In this document: positions 25,614-34,717 of the stretch, piece after piece
Layout: every line of letters begins with the position of its first letter
How positions within the stretch are numbered: position 1 is the stretch's first letter
From: Lewinellaceae bacterium
Lineage (GTDB): Bacteria > Bacteroidota > Bacteroidia > Chitinophagales > Saprospiraceae
Assembly: GCA_024644235.1 (NCBI GenBank)
Contig: JAHELJ010000008.1
Coordinates: forward strand, 85,113 to 149,112
Reading direction: 5' to 3'
Length of the DNA: 64,000 nt
The notes under the pieces: model-generated
The model's input: the letters and a program-made list of their open reading frames with translations, nothing else
Database searches by the model: none
What the model was told of the DNA's origin: nothing
Position numbers and translations under genes: made by a program

Positions 25614-25898
25614 ATGATTCGCCTGGTTAAACTAAGCATAAAACAGGACCAAGTTCAGACCTTCAAAGCATTGTTTAACGAGCATCGGAAGACGATTGAA
25701 TCCTTCGAAGGCTGTATAAGGCTTCGGTTGTGGCAAGACCAAGATCAACCATCCGTTTTCTATTCCTGCAGCGAGTGGTATGACATCTCTTCCCTTGAAT
25801 CCTATCGGAGTTCTACCTTTTTCCAGGGTATTTGGAAAACCGTAAAACCCCTCTTTTCTGACAGAGCATGGGCATGGAATCTGAATCAAATCGGGTAG
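25614..25898 (+). CDS. Antibiotic biosynthesis monooxygenase (ABM) domain protein
   Basis: A 94-residue protein of the dimeric alpha-beta barrel type: MIRLVKLSIKQDQVQTFKALF, then ESFEGCIRLRLWQDQDQPSVFYSCSEW in parts, and SLESYRSSTFFQGIWKTVKPLFSD. The strand-helix-strand order and the YRSSTFF-W pattern match ABM/YgiN-like proteins, which include cofactor-free monooxygenases and many of unknown role. It precedes aroB by 7 bases and is probably co-transcribed with it, without an obvious functional link. Confidence 0.8.
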   Translation: MIRLVKLSIKQDQVQTFKALFNEHRKTIESFEGCIRLRLWQDQDQPSVFYSCSEWYDISSLESYRSSTFFQGIWKTVKPLFSDRAWAWNLNQIG

Positions 25899-25905
25899 TG
25901 AGAAT

Positions 25906-26964
25906 ATGAGAGAAATACAAGGACTTTCCTACCCTCTCTTTATCGGTGATTTTTGGGAGGTTTTATTGACTAAAATCAGTGAGCTTGCACCCTCTCAAGT
26001 TTTTGTTCTGGTGGATCAGAACACAAAAGCTCATTGTTTGCCGGTATTTCTCGATAAAACGGGTTTTTCAGATTCAAAGTTGATTGTGGTGCCTAGTGGA
26101 GAACGTTTTAAAAGTCTTGAAACTTGTCAACAAATATGGAGATCCCTATTCAAGTACAAGGCCGATCGGCATTCCCTTTTAATTAACCTGGGTGGTGGAG
26201 TTATAGGAGATATGGGCGGGTTCTGTGCAAGTGTCTACATGAGGGGTATTCCGTTCATCCAGGTACCCACTACTTTGCTGAGCCAGGTGGATGCCTCAGT
26301 TGGCAGTAAACTCGGAGTGGATTTCAATGGCTTCAAGAACTCTTTGGGTAGTTTTAGAGATCCCGAGGGGGTATACATCGCACCTGGTTTTCTGGCAACT
26401 CTTAGTGACCGTGAATTACTGAGCGGATATGCAGAAATTGTAAAACATGCTTTGATCAGGGATGAAGCCCTATGGAGAGCTCTTCCTAAAGAACTTTCCA
26501 AAGAACATGACCTGAGTGCAATCATCCACGATTCTGTCAAAATAAAAAGAGATATCGTTCAGGCTGACCCTATGGAAAAAGGACTTCGTAAACTTTTGAA
26601 TTTTGGACATACAATAGGCCATGCTATTGAAAGCGTTATGTTGGAGAGCTCTGAGCCCTGGCTACATGGAGAATCAATAGCTGCAGGTATGATTTGCGAA
26701 AGTCATGTTGCCCTGCAGTGCAACATGCTTGGACCAGAGGAATTGAAAACCTTATCTGATAAAATCTTATCGATATTTGGATACAAAGCGATTCCTGCCT
26801 CAAGTTTTATGAGGATTGTCGAAAAAACGAGATTGGATAAGAAAAATAGATCCGGTAGGATCATGTGTACGCTCCTTGAAGGGATAGGGAATGGTACTTA
26901 TGACAAAGAAATATCCGAAGCGCATATCCTTAAAGGACTGGAATATTATGCTAATTTTGCATAA
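25906..26964 (+). CDS. aroB: 3-dehydroquinate synthase
   Basis: A 352-residue NAD- and metal-dependent enzyme that cyclises DAHP to 3-dehydroquinate in the shikimate pathway. The NAD-binding stretch NLGGGVIGDMGGFCASVYMRGI and VPTTLLSQVDASVGSKLGVDF are intact. The metal ligands are in GYAEIVKHALI (Glu), LNFGHTIGHAIES (His) and LHGESIAAGM (His). It follows the small ABM gene by 7 bases. Together with aroA at 23.2 kb it covers two of the seven pathway steps. Confidence 0.95.
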   Translation: MREIQGLSYPLFIGDFWEVLLTKISELAPSQVFVLVDQNTKAHCLPVFLDKTGFSDSKLIVVPSGERFKSLETCQQIWRSLFKYKADRHSLLINLGGGVIGDMGGFCASVYMRGIPFIQVPTTLLSQVDASVGSKLGVDFNGFKNSLGSFRDPEGVYIAPGFLATLSDRELLSGYAEIVKHALIRDEALWRALPKELSKEHDLSAIIHDSVKIKRDIVQADPMEKGLRKLLNFGHTIGHAIESVMLESSEPWLHGESIAAGMICESHVALQCNMLGPEELKTLSDKILSIFGYKAIPASSFMRIVEKTRLDKKNRSGRIMCTLLEGIGNGTYDKEISEAHILKGLEYYANFA

Positions 26965-27021
26965 TTGACTAGACTATCAATAATTTAAACATTCAATTAT
27001 TTCATAATACAAAGTCGATAG

Positions 27022-29526
27022 GTGTCAGAAAAACATCAAAAATTTGTGATTAGATGGGCCTGGAGATTGGCTATCGGAGGATTTATTGCAATTATATTAT
27101 TCTTCTTTATCCTCTCTTTTCAGAATCTTCCCACTTTCGAGCAATTGGAAAATCCCACAACCAATGAAGCTTCGGAAGTCCTTGCCAATGATATGTCAGT
27201 ACTTGGCCGATATTATCTCGAGAACCGGGTGGCCATTGACTACGGTGATCTTTCACCACATCTTGTAAATGCCCTTATCGCTACAGAGGATGAGCGATAT
27301 TTCAAACATTCAGGAATAGATTTTCAAGCCCTGGGGAGGGTGGCAGTAAAATCAGTTTTACTACAGCGAAGTGGTTCTGGTGGTGGAAGCACGATCACTC
27401 AGCAATTAGCTAAGTTATTATTTGATCGTCCTAATTTAGCCCGGATGGGCAAGCTAAGGCGGGCCGTCGTATTGGTAATCACCAAGTTCAAGGAATGGAT
27501 CACATCGGTAAAACTTGAAAGAAGCTATACAAAGGAGGAAATCGTGGCAATGTATCTGAATCATTTTGATTTCCTCTACAACGCACATGGGATCCAGGCA
27601 GCTTCAGAAACCTATTTCGGGAAGGATCAGGCAGATCTGTCTGTAGAAGAAGCTGCTATGTTAGTGGGAATGCTGAAGAATCCATCTCTATACAATCCAG
27701 TGAGAAGGCCTGAATTGGTTCAGCAAAGAAGAATGGTCGTGTTACACCAGATGGAGAAAGAAGGGAAAATCAGCCAGGAGGCATATGATTCTTTAAGAGC
27801 TGTTCCCATAGATATGTCGGGCTTTCAAACCTCCTCTCACAATACCGGACTGGCACCTTATTTCAGGATGGAAATGCGAAAGGAGCTGAAACGTATTTTA
27901 TCCCAAAAGGAAAATCTAAAGCCTGACGGCAAGCCGTACAACATTGATAGGGATGGATTGAAGATCTACACTACGATTGACCAACGTATCCAGGAGCATG
28001 CTGAAGCTGCGATGGTCAAACATATGACGCTGATCCAAGACCAATTCTTTAGACATTGGAACGCCATCCGGCCTGATCCATGGTCTTATAAGGAGGATAA
28101 TTCCATCGTGGAAATAAAGATGGCCAATCTGGAAGCACAAATTAGGACGTCAAAAAGGTATGCTGACCTTCGTTCACGCGAACTTGAACCAGTGCTCACA
28201 AGAGCTGGCGGCAACTTTGAAGGTCTTAGTGACCGCGATTTGGAGAGAATGATCGATGAAGATGAAAAGAGCGGTTCACTGAGCGCTCTGATGGCTCGAA
28301 AAGTAATCAATAAGGAGCAAAAAGATCGGTACCAGCAGATCTTGAAAGATCCGCTTTGGAAGGAGATCAAGCAAGGCTGGATCGATTTCAGCAAGGCCGT
28401 TGATAAAGAGTTTTCAACTCCAACAGAGATGCGAGTGTTTACCTGGGAAAATGCCTCTTTCGAAAAAGACACCGTGATGTCGCCACTGGATTCGATCAAG
28501 TATCATCGCAAACATCTGCAAACGGGAATTCTGGCAGTGGAACCACAGACCGGTTATATTAAGGCTTGGGTAGGCGGGATCAATCTCAAATATTTTCAAC
28601 ACGATCATATTCACACCAATCGGCAGGTGGGTTCAACCTTTAAGCCATTTGTCTATTCCACGGCGATTGCATTTCAAGGTATCTCACCATGTTCTAAAGT
28701 ATATGATGTGCAATATACAATCAGCAAGGGTGAGGGTAATTTTTCAATACCGGAGGACTGGTCACCTAAAAACTCCGATGACGAATATGATCAGGAGCCT
28801 ATCACCTTGTATGAGGGGCTTCGCAACTCGAAGAACACGATTTCGGTCTACCTAATGAAACAGATTGGTGACGTGCAACCCGTTCGCGATCTTGCACAAA
28901 AGTTTGGAGTTGATAAATCAAAATTGCCCCAGGTGCCTTCACTTTGTCTGGGGTCTGCTGACTTGTCCCTCTTTGAAATGACCGGTGCGTATTCAGCCTT
29001 TGCCAACAATGGAGTTTATGTCAAACCTACTTTTATCAAACAAATCGAAGATAAAAATGGAAAACTAATCTTTCGATCTCTGCCTAGCGAGGAACGAGTG
29101 CTGCAGGAGGATGCAAACTATGTGATGGTCGATATGCTTAAATATGCCCTTAGGGGGCGAGGTGGGTCGCATGATATAATGTCTGAAATTGGAGGGAAGA
29201 CAGGGACAACCCAAAATCACAGCGACGGCTGGTTTATGGGCATCACACCTGGACTGGCAGTTGGCATCTGGGTGGGTGGCGAGGATCGCTGGATCCGATT
29301 TCGCGATATCAGCCTGGGCCAGGGATCCTGGATGGCGAGGCCTATGTTTATTGACATGATCAAGAGGTTGGAAAGCGATCCCGATGCTGACTATGACAAG
29401 ACTCTAAGATTTTTCAAACCACCTGGTAGGCTGAGCATAACTATTGATTGTGATGAATACGATCAGCTTCATAAAGAGGATGAACCCGAAGGATTTGAAA
29501 TAAAAAGAGAGCAAGACTTCTTCTAA
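27022..29526 (+). CDS. Class A penicillin-binding protein (PBP1A type)
   Basis: An 834-residue bifunctional peptidoglycan synthase with a GTG start. One transmembrane helix (about 14-34) is followed by the glycosyltransferase domain: ATEDERYFKHSGID with the catalytic Glu, GGSTITQQLAKLLF, and KEEIVAMYLNHFDF. The transpeptidase part holds the Ser motif GSTFKPFVY, the NSKN motif in GLRNSKNTISVY, and GGKTGTTQNHSDGWF. It polymerises lipid II and cross-links the peptides in the periplasm. A helical insertion of ~130 residues (about 355-480, rich in Arg, Glu, Lys) separates the two domains; this is larger than in E. coli enzymes but I believe common in Bacteroidota. Confidence 0.93.
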   Translation: MSEKHQKFVIRWAWRLAIGGFIAIILFFFILSFQNLPTFEQLENPTTNEASEVLANDMSVLGRYYLENRVAIDYGDLSPHLVNALIATEDERYFKHSGIDFQALGRVAVKSVLLQRSGSGGGSTITQQLAKLLFDRPNLARMGKLRRAVVLVITKFKEWITSVKLERSYTKEEIVAMYLNHFDFLYNAHGIQAASETYFGKDQADLSVEEAAMLVGMLKNPSLYNPVRRPELVQQRRMVVLHQMEKEGKISQEAYDSLRAVPIDMSGFQTSSHNTGLAPYFRMEMRKELKRILSQKENLKPDGKPYNIDRDGLKIYTTIDQRIQEHAEAAMVKHMTLIQDQFFRHWNAIRPDPWSYKEDNSIVEIKMANLEAQIRTSKRYADLRSRELEPVLTRAGGNFEGLSDRDLERMIDEDEKSGSLSALMARKVINKEQKDRYQQILKDPLWKEIKQGWIDFSKAVDKEFSTPTEMRVFTWENASFEKDTVMSPLDSIKYHRKHLQTGILAVEPQTGYIKAWVGGINLKYFQHDHIHTNRQVGSTFKPFVYSTAIAFQGISPCSKVYDVQYTISKGEGNFSIPEDWSPKNSDDEYDQEPITLYEGLRNSKNTISVYLMKQIGDVQPVRDLAQKFGVDKSKLPQVPSLCLGSADLSLFEMTGAYSAFANNGVYVKPTFIKQIEDKNGKLIFRSLPSEERVLQEDANYVMVDMLKYALRGRGGSHDIMSEIGGKTGTTQNHSDGWFMGITPGLAVGIWVGGEDRWIRFRDISLGQGSWMARPMFIDMIKRLESDPDADYDKTLRFFKPPGRLSITIDCDEYDQLHKEDEPEGFEIKREQDFF

Positions 29527-29570
29527 CCCAGCTCTGTTGCAAGAGCCCCGTACAGTATATTCCTAATTTC

Positions 29571-29578
29571 TATCTTTG
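29571..29578 (+). promoter_or_regulatory. Candidate -7 box before 29606 gene
   Basis: TATCTTTG is a full match to TAnnTTTG, 27 bases before the ATG at 29606, the usual distance for this phylum. No clear TTTG lies at the -33 position, so the promoter is only half supported. Confidence 0.4.
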
Positions 29579-29605
29579 AGGCCTTTGATCTTCTAAACAA
29601 AACCT

Positions 29606-29959
29606 ATGAAACCCTATCAGGTAAATCTGCTGACAGCGGTGACTGTGATTGTCATGGGACTATGGGCATATCTGGCCTCAGACAGCCCTTCTCCCACATC
29701 TCTCATACCATCAGCTTTTGGAGTGATTTTTCTACTCCTTCATTCAGGCTTCAAAAAAGAAAATAAGATTATCGCGCACATCATCGTGGTGCTCACTTTA
29801 GTCCTATTCGTTGCCTTGTTTAGGCCTTTGAGCGGAGTGCTGAATAATGGAGACACCCTGGGGATAATCAGAGTGGGAGCAATGATGGTTGTTGCATTAC
29901 TTGCGCTTGTTATCTACATCAAGAGCTTTATTAATGCCCGTCGCAGCAAAAGCAGCTAG
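29606..29959 (+). CDS. Small polytopic membrane protein, unknown function
   Basis: A 117-residue protein with four hydrophobic segments (about 7-25, 32-48, 56-72 and 87-107) and a basic C-terminus. It resembles the many small uncharacterised inner-membrane proteins of Bacteroidota in which short polar loops separate four helices. I do not assign a family. Its last 26 bases overlap the chosen start of the HEAT-cyclophilin gene, suggesting translational coupling. Confidence 0.6.
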   Translation: MKPYQVNLLTAVTVIVMGLWAYLASDSPSPTSLIPSAFGVIFLLLHSGFKKENKIIAHIIVVLTLVLFVALFRPLSGVLNNGDTLGIIRVGAMMVVALLALVIYIKSFINARRSKSS

Positions 29960-31991
29960 CAATTGGGAGACAGGTTGTATACCTTTTAATAAAAAGAAGC
30001 ATCTTCTCTGCCTTCTTTCCATTATCTGTTTGCTGATTGCAAAGTGTACACCTTCAGCAAATGAGGAAGTTGATGAGCCCATTCTCACAGAAATCAATCT
30101 GACCTTTAGTGACTCGCTGGTGAGAAAGATTCACAATTTGCAGGATCAACAAGCCAGCGATAGTCTAATCACTTTTTTCACCCACCGTGATCCTACCTAT
30201 CGGTTTTTGGCAGCCAATGCATTCGCATCAATGGGAACGGACAAATGGGTCGACACTCTTGCCTCGCTCCTTTATGACCCAATACCCAGAGTTCAGCAGG
30301 CAGCTGCATTCTCATTGGGACAAATAGGTGCAGAATCAGCTACATCATATTTAATCGGTGCTTTTCAAAACAGCAGTGTTGATCCCAACAACCAGTTCAA
30401 TGCTGCACTGTTGGAAGCCGTGGGAAAGTGTGCCCCCAGCGATGTGCTTCCACAGGTAAGTTCCGTAAGCACTTATCTTGATAGTGATCATCATTTATTA
30501 CTGGGGCAAGCCCGGGCAATATATCAATTCATGGCAAGGGGTATTACTCACCCTTCTGGGACCAATCGAATGATCGAACTCCTTACCAAGGCATCGCTGC
30601 CGAGATCGATCCACATTCTAGCTGCAAACTACCTGCAACGATCAGCGATTGATCTCAGTAGTTACTCAGACACCTTGATTAATTTATGGAATCAGCATAG
30701 CGATCCTGACATACGGATGTTCTTAGCTATAGCCCTTGGCAAATCGGGTAACGCTGCAGCCATTGGTACACTTAGGACTGCATATGCCAGCCAGACGGAT
30801 TATCGGGTCAGAGCAAATATTATCCGAGGCTTGGGAAACCTTCCTTATAACCAGGTGAGGAGAGATATTCATAGGGCCCTTTACGATCAGCATCTTCAAG
30901 TGGCAGTGGCGGCTGCAGATCAAATTATTGAAAAGGGAGGAGCGGCCCATTGGAAAGAATACATGAACTTGTCATTGGGGTCTTTTCCCTGGTTGGTCAA
31001 GATAAAGCTATTGCATGCCACAAATAAGTTTATTCCACCAGGGAATACGATGTTTCGCAATATCAATGAGGAAATACTGAGGCAAAAGATCCGGTCACCG
31101 ATTAATGATTATGAACAAGCTGCAGCCATCGAGGCTTTGGCCGAGAATTCATCTCGTTATCGGGAAATTCTGAATCATCTAACTTCAGATATTTCTTACA
31201 TAGGGAAGACTTCTTGTGTCCGGTCTTTGATCAATATAGCAGAAAAGCCGGCATTTGGGTCACTATCTTCGGATGGAAGAGATGAGATTATTTCTGCACT
31301 GGTGGGTGCCATACTAAGTGGTGATGCTGGACAGGTCGAAGTGGCAAGCCGGCTTTTTTCCATCGAGCAAATTGACCTGACCCAATACAATCAGGATCCA
31401 GTTAACCTGATCAGACAGGGTATCGATAAGCTGCAATTGCCCAGAGATATCGAAGCCTACCAAGCCTTCGATCAAGCCTACTTGGGAATCACGGGTCAGC
31501 CGCTTCCGGATGGCAACACCATGTATACCCATCCAATCGAATGGACTGCCTTAGATCGATTGACCGATAGCAGCCAGGTTATTTTGGAAACCTCCCGAGG
31601 CACTATCCAAATTCAGCTGCTTCCGATGGTTGCGCCCGGTACCGTTGCCAACTTTGCAGACCTTGTCACCATGAACTATTATGCAGAAAAATATATACAC
31701 CGGGTAGTTCCAAACTTTGTGATACAGGGCGGTTGTAATCGTGGAGATGGTTATGGGAGTTTGGATTACACTATCCGCTCGGAGCTACCACAGGTTTACT
31801 ATGACCAGGAGGGATATGTGGGTATGGCTTCGGCTGGTCCCCATACGGAAAGTGCCCAGTGGTTCATCACACACTGTCCAACTCCTCACCTTGACGGCAA
31901 TTACACTATCTTTGGCAGAGTGGCAGATGGCATGGATATAGTACATGAAACCGAGGTCGGAGATCAAATTATTTCCATCAAAATTAGATGA
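29934..31991 (+). CDS. HEAT-repeat lipoprotein with C-terminal cyclophilin (peptidyl-prolyl isomerase) domain
   Basis: The ATG at 29934 gives 685 residues and keeps a lipoprotein signal: KKKHLLCLLSIICLLIAKC ends in a lipobox-like LIAKC, with an unusually long N-region before it. A TTG at 29889 would add 15 residues without helping the signal. The middle ~450 residues are HEAT-like helical pairs (for example AANAFASMGTDKWVDTLASL, QQAAAFSLGQIGAESA, LAIALGKSGNAAAIGTL). The last ~150 are a cyclophilin domain: ILETSRGTIQIQL, HRVVPNFVIQGG with the catalytic Arg, and AQWFITHCPTPHLDGNYTIFG. It probably folds or scaffolds envelope proteins from a membrane-anchored position. Its TGA overlaps the ATG of gcvT. 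Confidence 0.85.
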   Translation: MPVAAKAASNWETGCIPFNKKKHLLCLLSIICLLIAKCTPSANEEVDEPILTEINLTFSDSLVRKIHNLQDQQASDSLITFFTHRDPTYRFLAANAFASMGTDKWVDTLASLLYDPIPRVQQAAAFSLGQIGAESATSYLIGAFQNSSVDPNNQFNAALLEAVGKCAPSDVLPQVSSVSTYLDSDHHLLLGQARAIYQFMARGITHPSGTNRMIELLTKASLPRSIHILAANYLQRSAIDLSSYSDTLINLWNQHSDPDIRMFLAIALGKSGNAAAIGTLRTAYASQTDYRVRANIIRGLGNLPYNQVRRDIHRALYDQHLQVAVAAADQIIEKGGAAHWKEYMNLSLGSFPWLVKIKLLHATNKFIPPGNTMFRNINEEILRQKIRSPINDYEQAAAIEALAENSSRYREILNHLTSDISYIGKTSCVRSLINIAEKPAFGSLSSDGRDEIISALVGAILSGDAGQVEVASRLFSIEQIDLTQYNQDPVNLIRQGIDKLQLPRDIEAYQAFDQAYLGITGQPLPDGNTMYTHPIEWTALDRLTDSSQVILETSRGTIQIQLLPMVAPGTVANFADLVTMNYYAEKYIHRVVPNFVIQGGCNRGDGYGSLDYTIRSELPQVYYDQEGYVGMASAGPHTESAQWFITHCPTPHLDGNYTIFGRVADGMDIVHETEVGDQIISIKIR

Positions 31992-33091
31992 AAAAGACGC
32001 CATTACATGACAGACACCTGTCTCTTGGAGCCAGGATGACTGAATTTGCTGGATATGAAATGCCCTTGCTTTACTCCAATGTGAGGGATGAACACTTGGC
32101 CGTCCGTCAATCGGCAGGGATTTTTGATGTTTCCCATATGGGAGAATTCATCATCAAAGGGCGCGAGGCTCTCGAACTCATTCAGGTATTGACCAGCAAT
32201 GATGCTTCCAAGTTGGAGATTGGCCAAGCCCAGTATTCTTGTATGCCCAACGAAACCGGAGGCATTGTAGATGATCTTCTCGTATACCGTCTGGATGAAG
32301 ATCAATGTGCAGCAGGAGAAAAGGCTTACATGTTGGTTGTGAACGCTGCCAATATCGAAAAAGACCTTAATTGGATCAATGGACATAATAGTTTTGATAC
32401 CAGAGTTATTAATATCTCTGACGAGACCGGCCTTATTGCGATACAAGGTCCTCGCGCTGGTGATTTGCTTCAGCCACTAACTGATTTTAATCTAAATAGC
32501 CTAAAATATTACACTTTTACTAAGGGTAAAGTTGCAGGATGTGACAACGTTCTTGTCTCTGCTACTGGCTATACGGGATCCGGCGGATTTGAGGTCTACA
32601 CCATCCCTGAATCCATTCAAACGGTATGGGATGCCCTCATTCAACAGTCAGCAAATCATATCACTCCGGCTGGATTGGGTGCCAGAGACACACTGCGATT
32701 GGAAATGGGTTATTGTCTATATGGCCATGACATCAATGATGAGACTTCACCGATAGAAGCCGGACTGGGCTGGATCACCAAAGTGGACAAAGGAGCATTT
32801 AGCTCTTCTGGAATTTTTGCAAAACAAAAAGAGGAGGGGGTTGTTAAGAAGTTGGTTGGTTTCAAAGTAAATGACCGGCGAGTGCCTCGGGAAGGATATG
32901 AAATTAAGAATGTCGAGGGTGAGCAGATTGGACAGGTTACCTCAGGTACTTTTTCACCATCTTTAGAAATACCGATTGGATTAGGCTATGTATCCAAAGA
33001 ATTTTCTAAAAATGGCATGGAAATAATTATATCTACCGGCAGGAAGGACCTCCATGCAGTGGTCGCAAAACCACCGTTTGTAAAAATCTAA
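31988..33091 (+). CDS. gcvT: Aminomethyltransferase (glycine cleavage T-protein)
   Basis: A 367-residue T-protein. Typical blocks are LHDRHLSLGARMTEFAGYEMPLLY near 5-28 (in two parts), SAGIFDVSHMGEFIIKG near 41-57, LTSNDASKLEIGQAQYSCM, GIVDDLLVYRL, and LGARDTLRLEMGYCLYGHDI with the Asp that activates tetrahydrofolate. It transfers the aminomethyl group from H-protein to THF, releasing ammonia and methylene-THF. The ATG overlaps the stop of the cyclophilin gene as ATGA. gcvH and gcvP are not in the window. Confidence 0.94.
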   Translation: MKKTPLHDRHLSLGARMTEFAGYEMPLLYSNVRDEHLAVRQSAGIFDVSHMGEFIIKGREALELIQVLTSNDASKLEIGQAQYSCMPNETGGIVDDLLVYRLDEDQCAAGEKAYMLVVNAANIEKDLNWINGHNSFDTRVINISDETGLIAIQGPRAGDLLQPLTDFNLNSLKYYTFTKGKVAGCDNVLVSATGYTGSGGFEVYTIPESIQTVWDALIQQSANHITPAGLGARDTLRLEMGYCLYGHDINDETSPIEAGLGWITKVDKGAFSSSGIFAKQKEEGVVKKLVGFKVNDRRVPREGYEIKNVEGEQIGQVTSGTFSPSLEIPIGLGYVSKEFSKNGMEIIISTGRKDLHAVVAKPPFVKI

Positions 33092-33099
33092 CAACCATC

Positions 33100-33600
33100 A
33101 TGGAATATCAGAGTGCGAAAGAAGCTTTTATTGAAAAATGGGGTGAGATGGGCACTAAATGGGGTATCAATAAAACTATGGGTCAAATCCATGGGTTGCT
33201 TTTGATCACCCCGGATCTGCTATGCACGGATCAAGTGATGGAACATCTCGGAATCTCCCGAGGCAATGCTTGTATGAATCTCAAAACGTTGGTAGAGTGG
33301 GGTCTGGTGTTTAAAGATTGCAAGGAGGGCTGCCGGAAAGAATACTACCGTGCCGAGAAAGATATGTATCAGGTATTTCGAAAAATACTCATTCAACGCA
33401 AGAAGCAGGAACTTGAACCCCTTCTCCATATGACTGAGGAACTAGAGGGTGTTGAAGAGTGTTGTCGTCATTCCACTGAATTCTGCCAAGTGCTAAGAGA
33501 CATCAAATTGTACTCCTCCAAGGCGGATGCTACTTTAGATTCCTTGCTCAAAACAAGCCCAGATTGGTTTGTTGGATCATTCCTGAGAATGATTAGATGA
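33100..33600 (+). CDS. GbsR/MarR-type transcriptional regulator
   Basis: A 166-residue winged-helix protein: MGTKWGINKTMGQIHGLLLI near 15-34 is the start of the helix pair, DQVMEHLGISRGNACMNLKTLVEWGLV near 46-72 is the helix-turn-helix, and GCRKEYYRAEKDMYQVFRKIL is the wing and following helix. This matches GbsR-like repressors, which in Bacillus respond to choline. The effector here is unknown. Three Cys (in CKEGCR and ECCRH) could sense metal or redox state, which is speculative. It follows gcvT by 8 bases and is probably in the same transcript. Confidence 0.85.
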   Translation: MEYQSAKEAFIEKWGEMGTKWGINKTMGQIHGLLLITPDLLCTDQVMEHLGISRGNACMNLKTLVEWGLVFKDCKEGCRKEYYRAEKDMYQVFRKILIQRKKQELEPLLHMTEELEGVEECCRHSTEFCQVLRDIKLYSSKADATLDSLLKTSPDWFVGSFLRMIR

Positions 33601-33629
33601 TGATTTCGTTATCGTGATCTTCCTTTCGC

Positions 33630-34712
33630 ATGAGAATTCTTCCTTTTAGACCATGGATCGCCAAGGAGAGTGTCACCCAGAACCTGGAAAAATTTACTTC
33701 TCAACTGCAGGATAATTTTCCTGCCAAGAAGACGAAGAAAATGTTTCAGGTGCCGGGAGCGCCTATTTTACTACTCCATCAAATCCAGGAAGGTGATCGG
33801 ACTTTTCGCGGGATAATCTGCCTTACCGATCTCAGATTTCGAGTTGCCGAGAAGATTTATCCTCATGAAGCCACTCTGATTTCTAAAGAAAGAGATATCA
33901 GGAAAAGGATCGAAATGAACAAAGCAATGCTGAAACCAGTTTTGCTCACCCATCAACCTATCGTTCAGCTGAATTCGCTACTTGATGACTTGCAGCGGTG
34001 CGAACCCCTGGTCCAGTATAGAATCAGTGGTCAAATATTGCATACCTTCTGGCAGATCGATAGTAAAAGGGAGATCCAAGAGATTTGTGCTGCCTTTGAC
34101 ACTTTAAATCACGTTTTCCTGGCCGACGGACATCATCGGTATGCCAGTACCCTCAAACTATTTGAGGGTGAGAAGCAGATCCCATATCTGATGACGACCT
34201 ACTTTGACTTCGACAATCTACAAATCCTACCTTATCACCGAATCTTAACTAATGCGTTGAAGATATGCCCTGACCTGGAGGACAGATTGTCAGAAGTCGC
34301 CGATCTCCAGCCCACGGATCAAGCGGTAAAGCCAAAATCTACCCATGAGATGGCATTAATACTTGGGCAGAATACATTCTCGTTTAGATGGAAATCCCAA
34401 GTCCTGAATACATTTAAGATGACCCATAAAAATAATCTGGATACCCATGTGCTCAATAAGCTGGTTTTTGAAGAGATATGTGGGATAAGGAATTCGAGAA
34501 CAAGTAGTCATATCAAATACATTGATGGAAGAACGGAGCTCAGTCAATTCTCTAAACGAGTGAGGAGAAGTAAGCAGACAGCAGGTTTTTTCCTCCATCC
34601 AATATCGGGTCCTAAATTTGTTGAGCTATCGATGGATGGTCAGATGCTACCACCTAAATCAACATGGTTTGAACCTCGCATATTGAAGGGATTGATTATT
34701 CACAAATTCTAA
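33630..34712 (+). CDS. DUF1015 family protein
   Basis: A 360-residue protein with the DUF1015 marks: RILPFRPWIAKESV at the start (residues 2-15) and FLADGHHRYASTLKLFEG near 168-185, with the strictly conserved DGHHRY. The usual family length is ~400 residues, so it is slightly short. The family is widespread and, in many Bacteroidota, is encoded near serine-synthesis genes; none are here. It lies between a regulator and an amidohydrolase with short gaps. No function can be given from sequence. Confidence 0.85.
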   Translation: MRILPFRPWIAKESVTQNLEKFTSQLQDNFPAKKTKKMFQVPGAPILLLHQIQEGDRTFRGIICLTDLRFRVAEKIYPHEATLISKERDIRKRIEMNKAMLKPVLLTHQPIVQLNSLLDDLQRCEPLVQYRISGQILHTFWQIDSKREIQEICAAFDTLNHVFLADGHHRYASTLKLFEGEKQIPYLMTTYFDFDNLQILPYHRILTNALKICPDLEDRLSEVADLQPTDQAVKPKSTHEMALILGQNTFSFRWKSQVLNTFKMTHKNNLDTHVLNKLVFEEICGIRNSRTSSHIKYIDGRTELSQFSKRVRRSKQTAGFFLHPISGPKFVELSMDGQMLPPKSTWFEPRILKGLIIHKF

Positions 34713-34717
34713 CCTGA

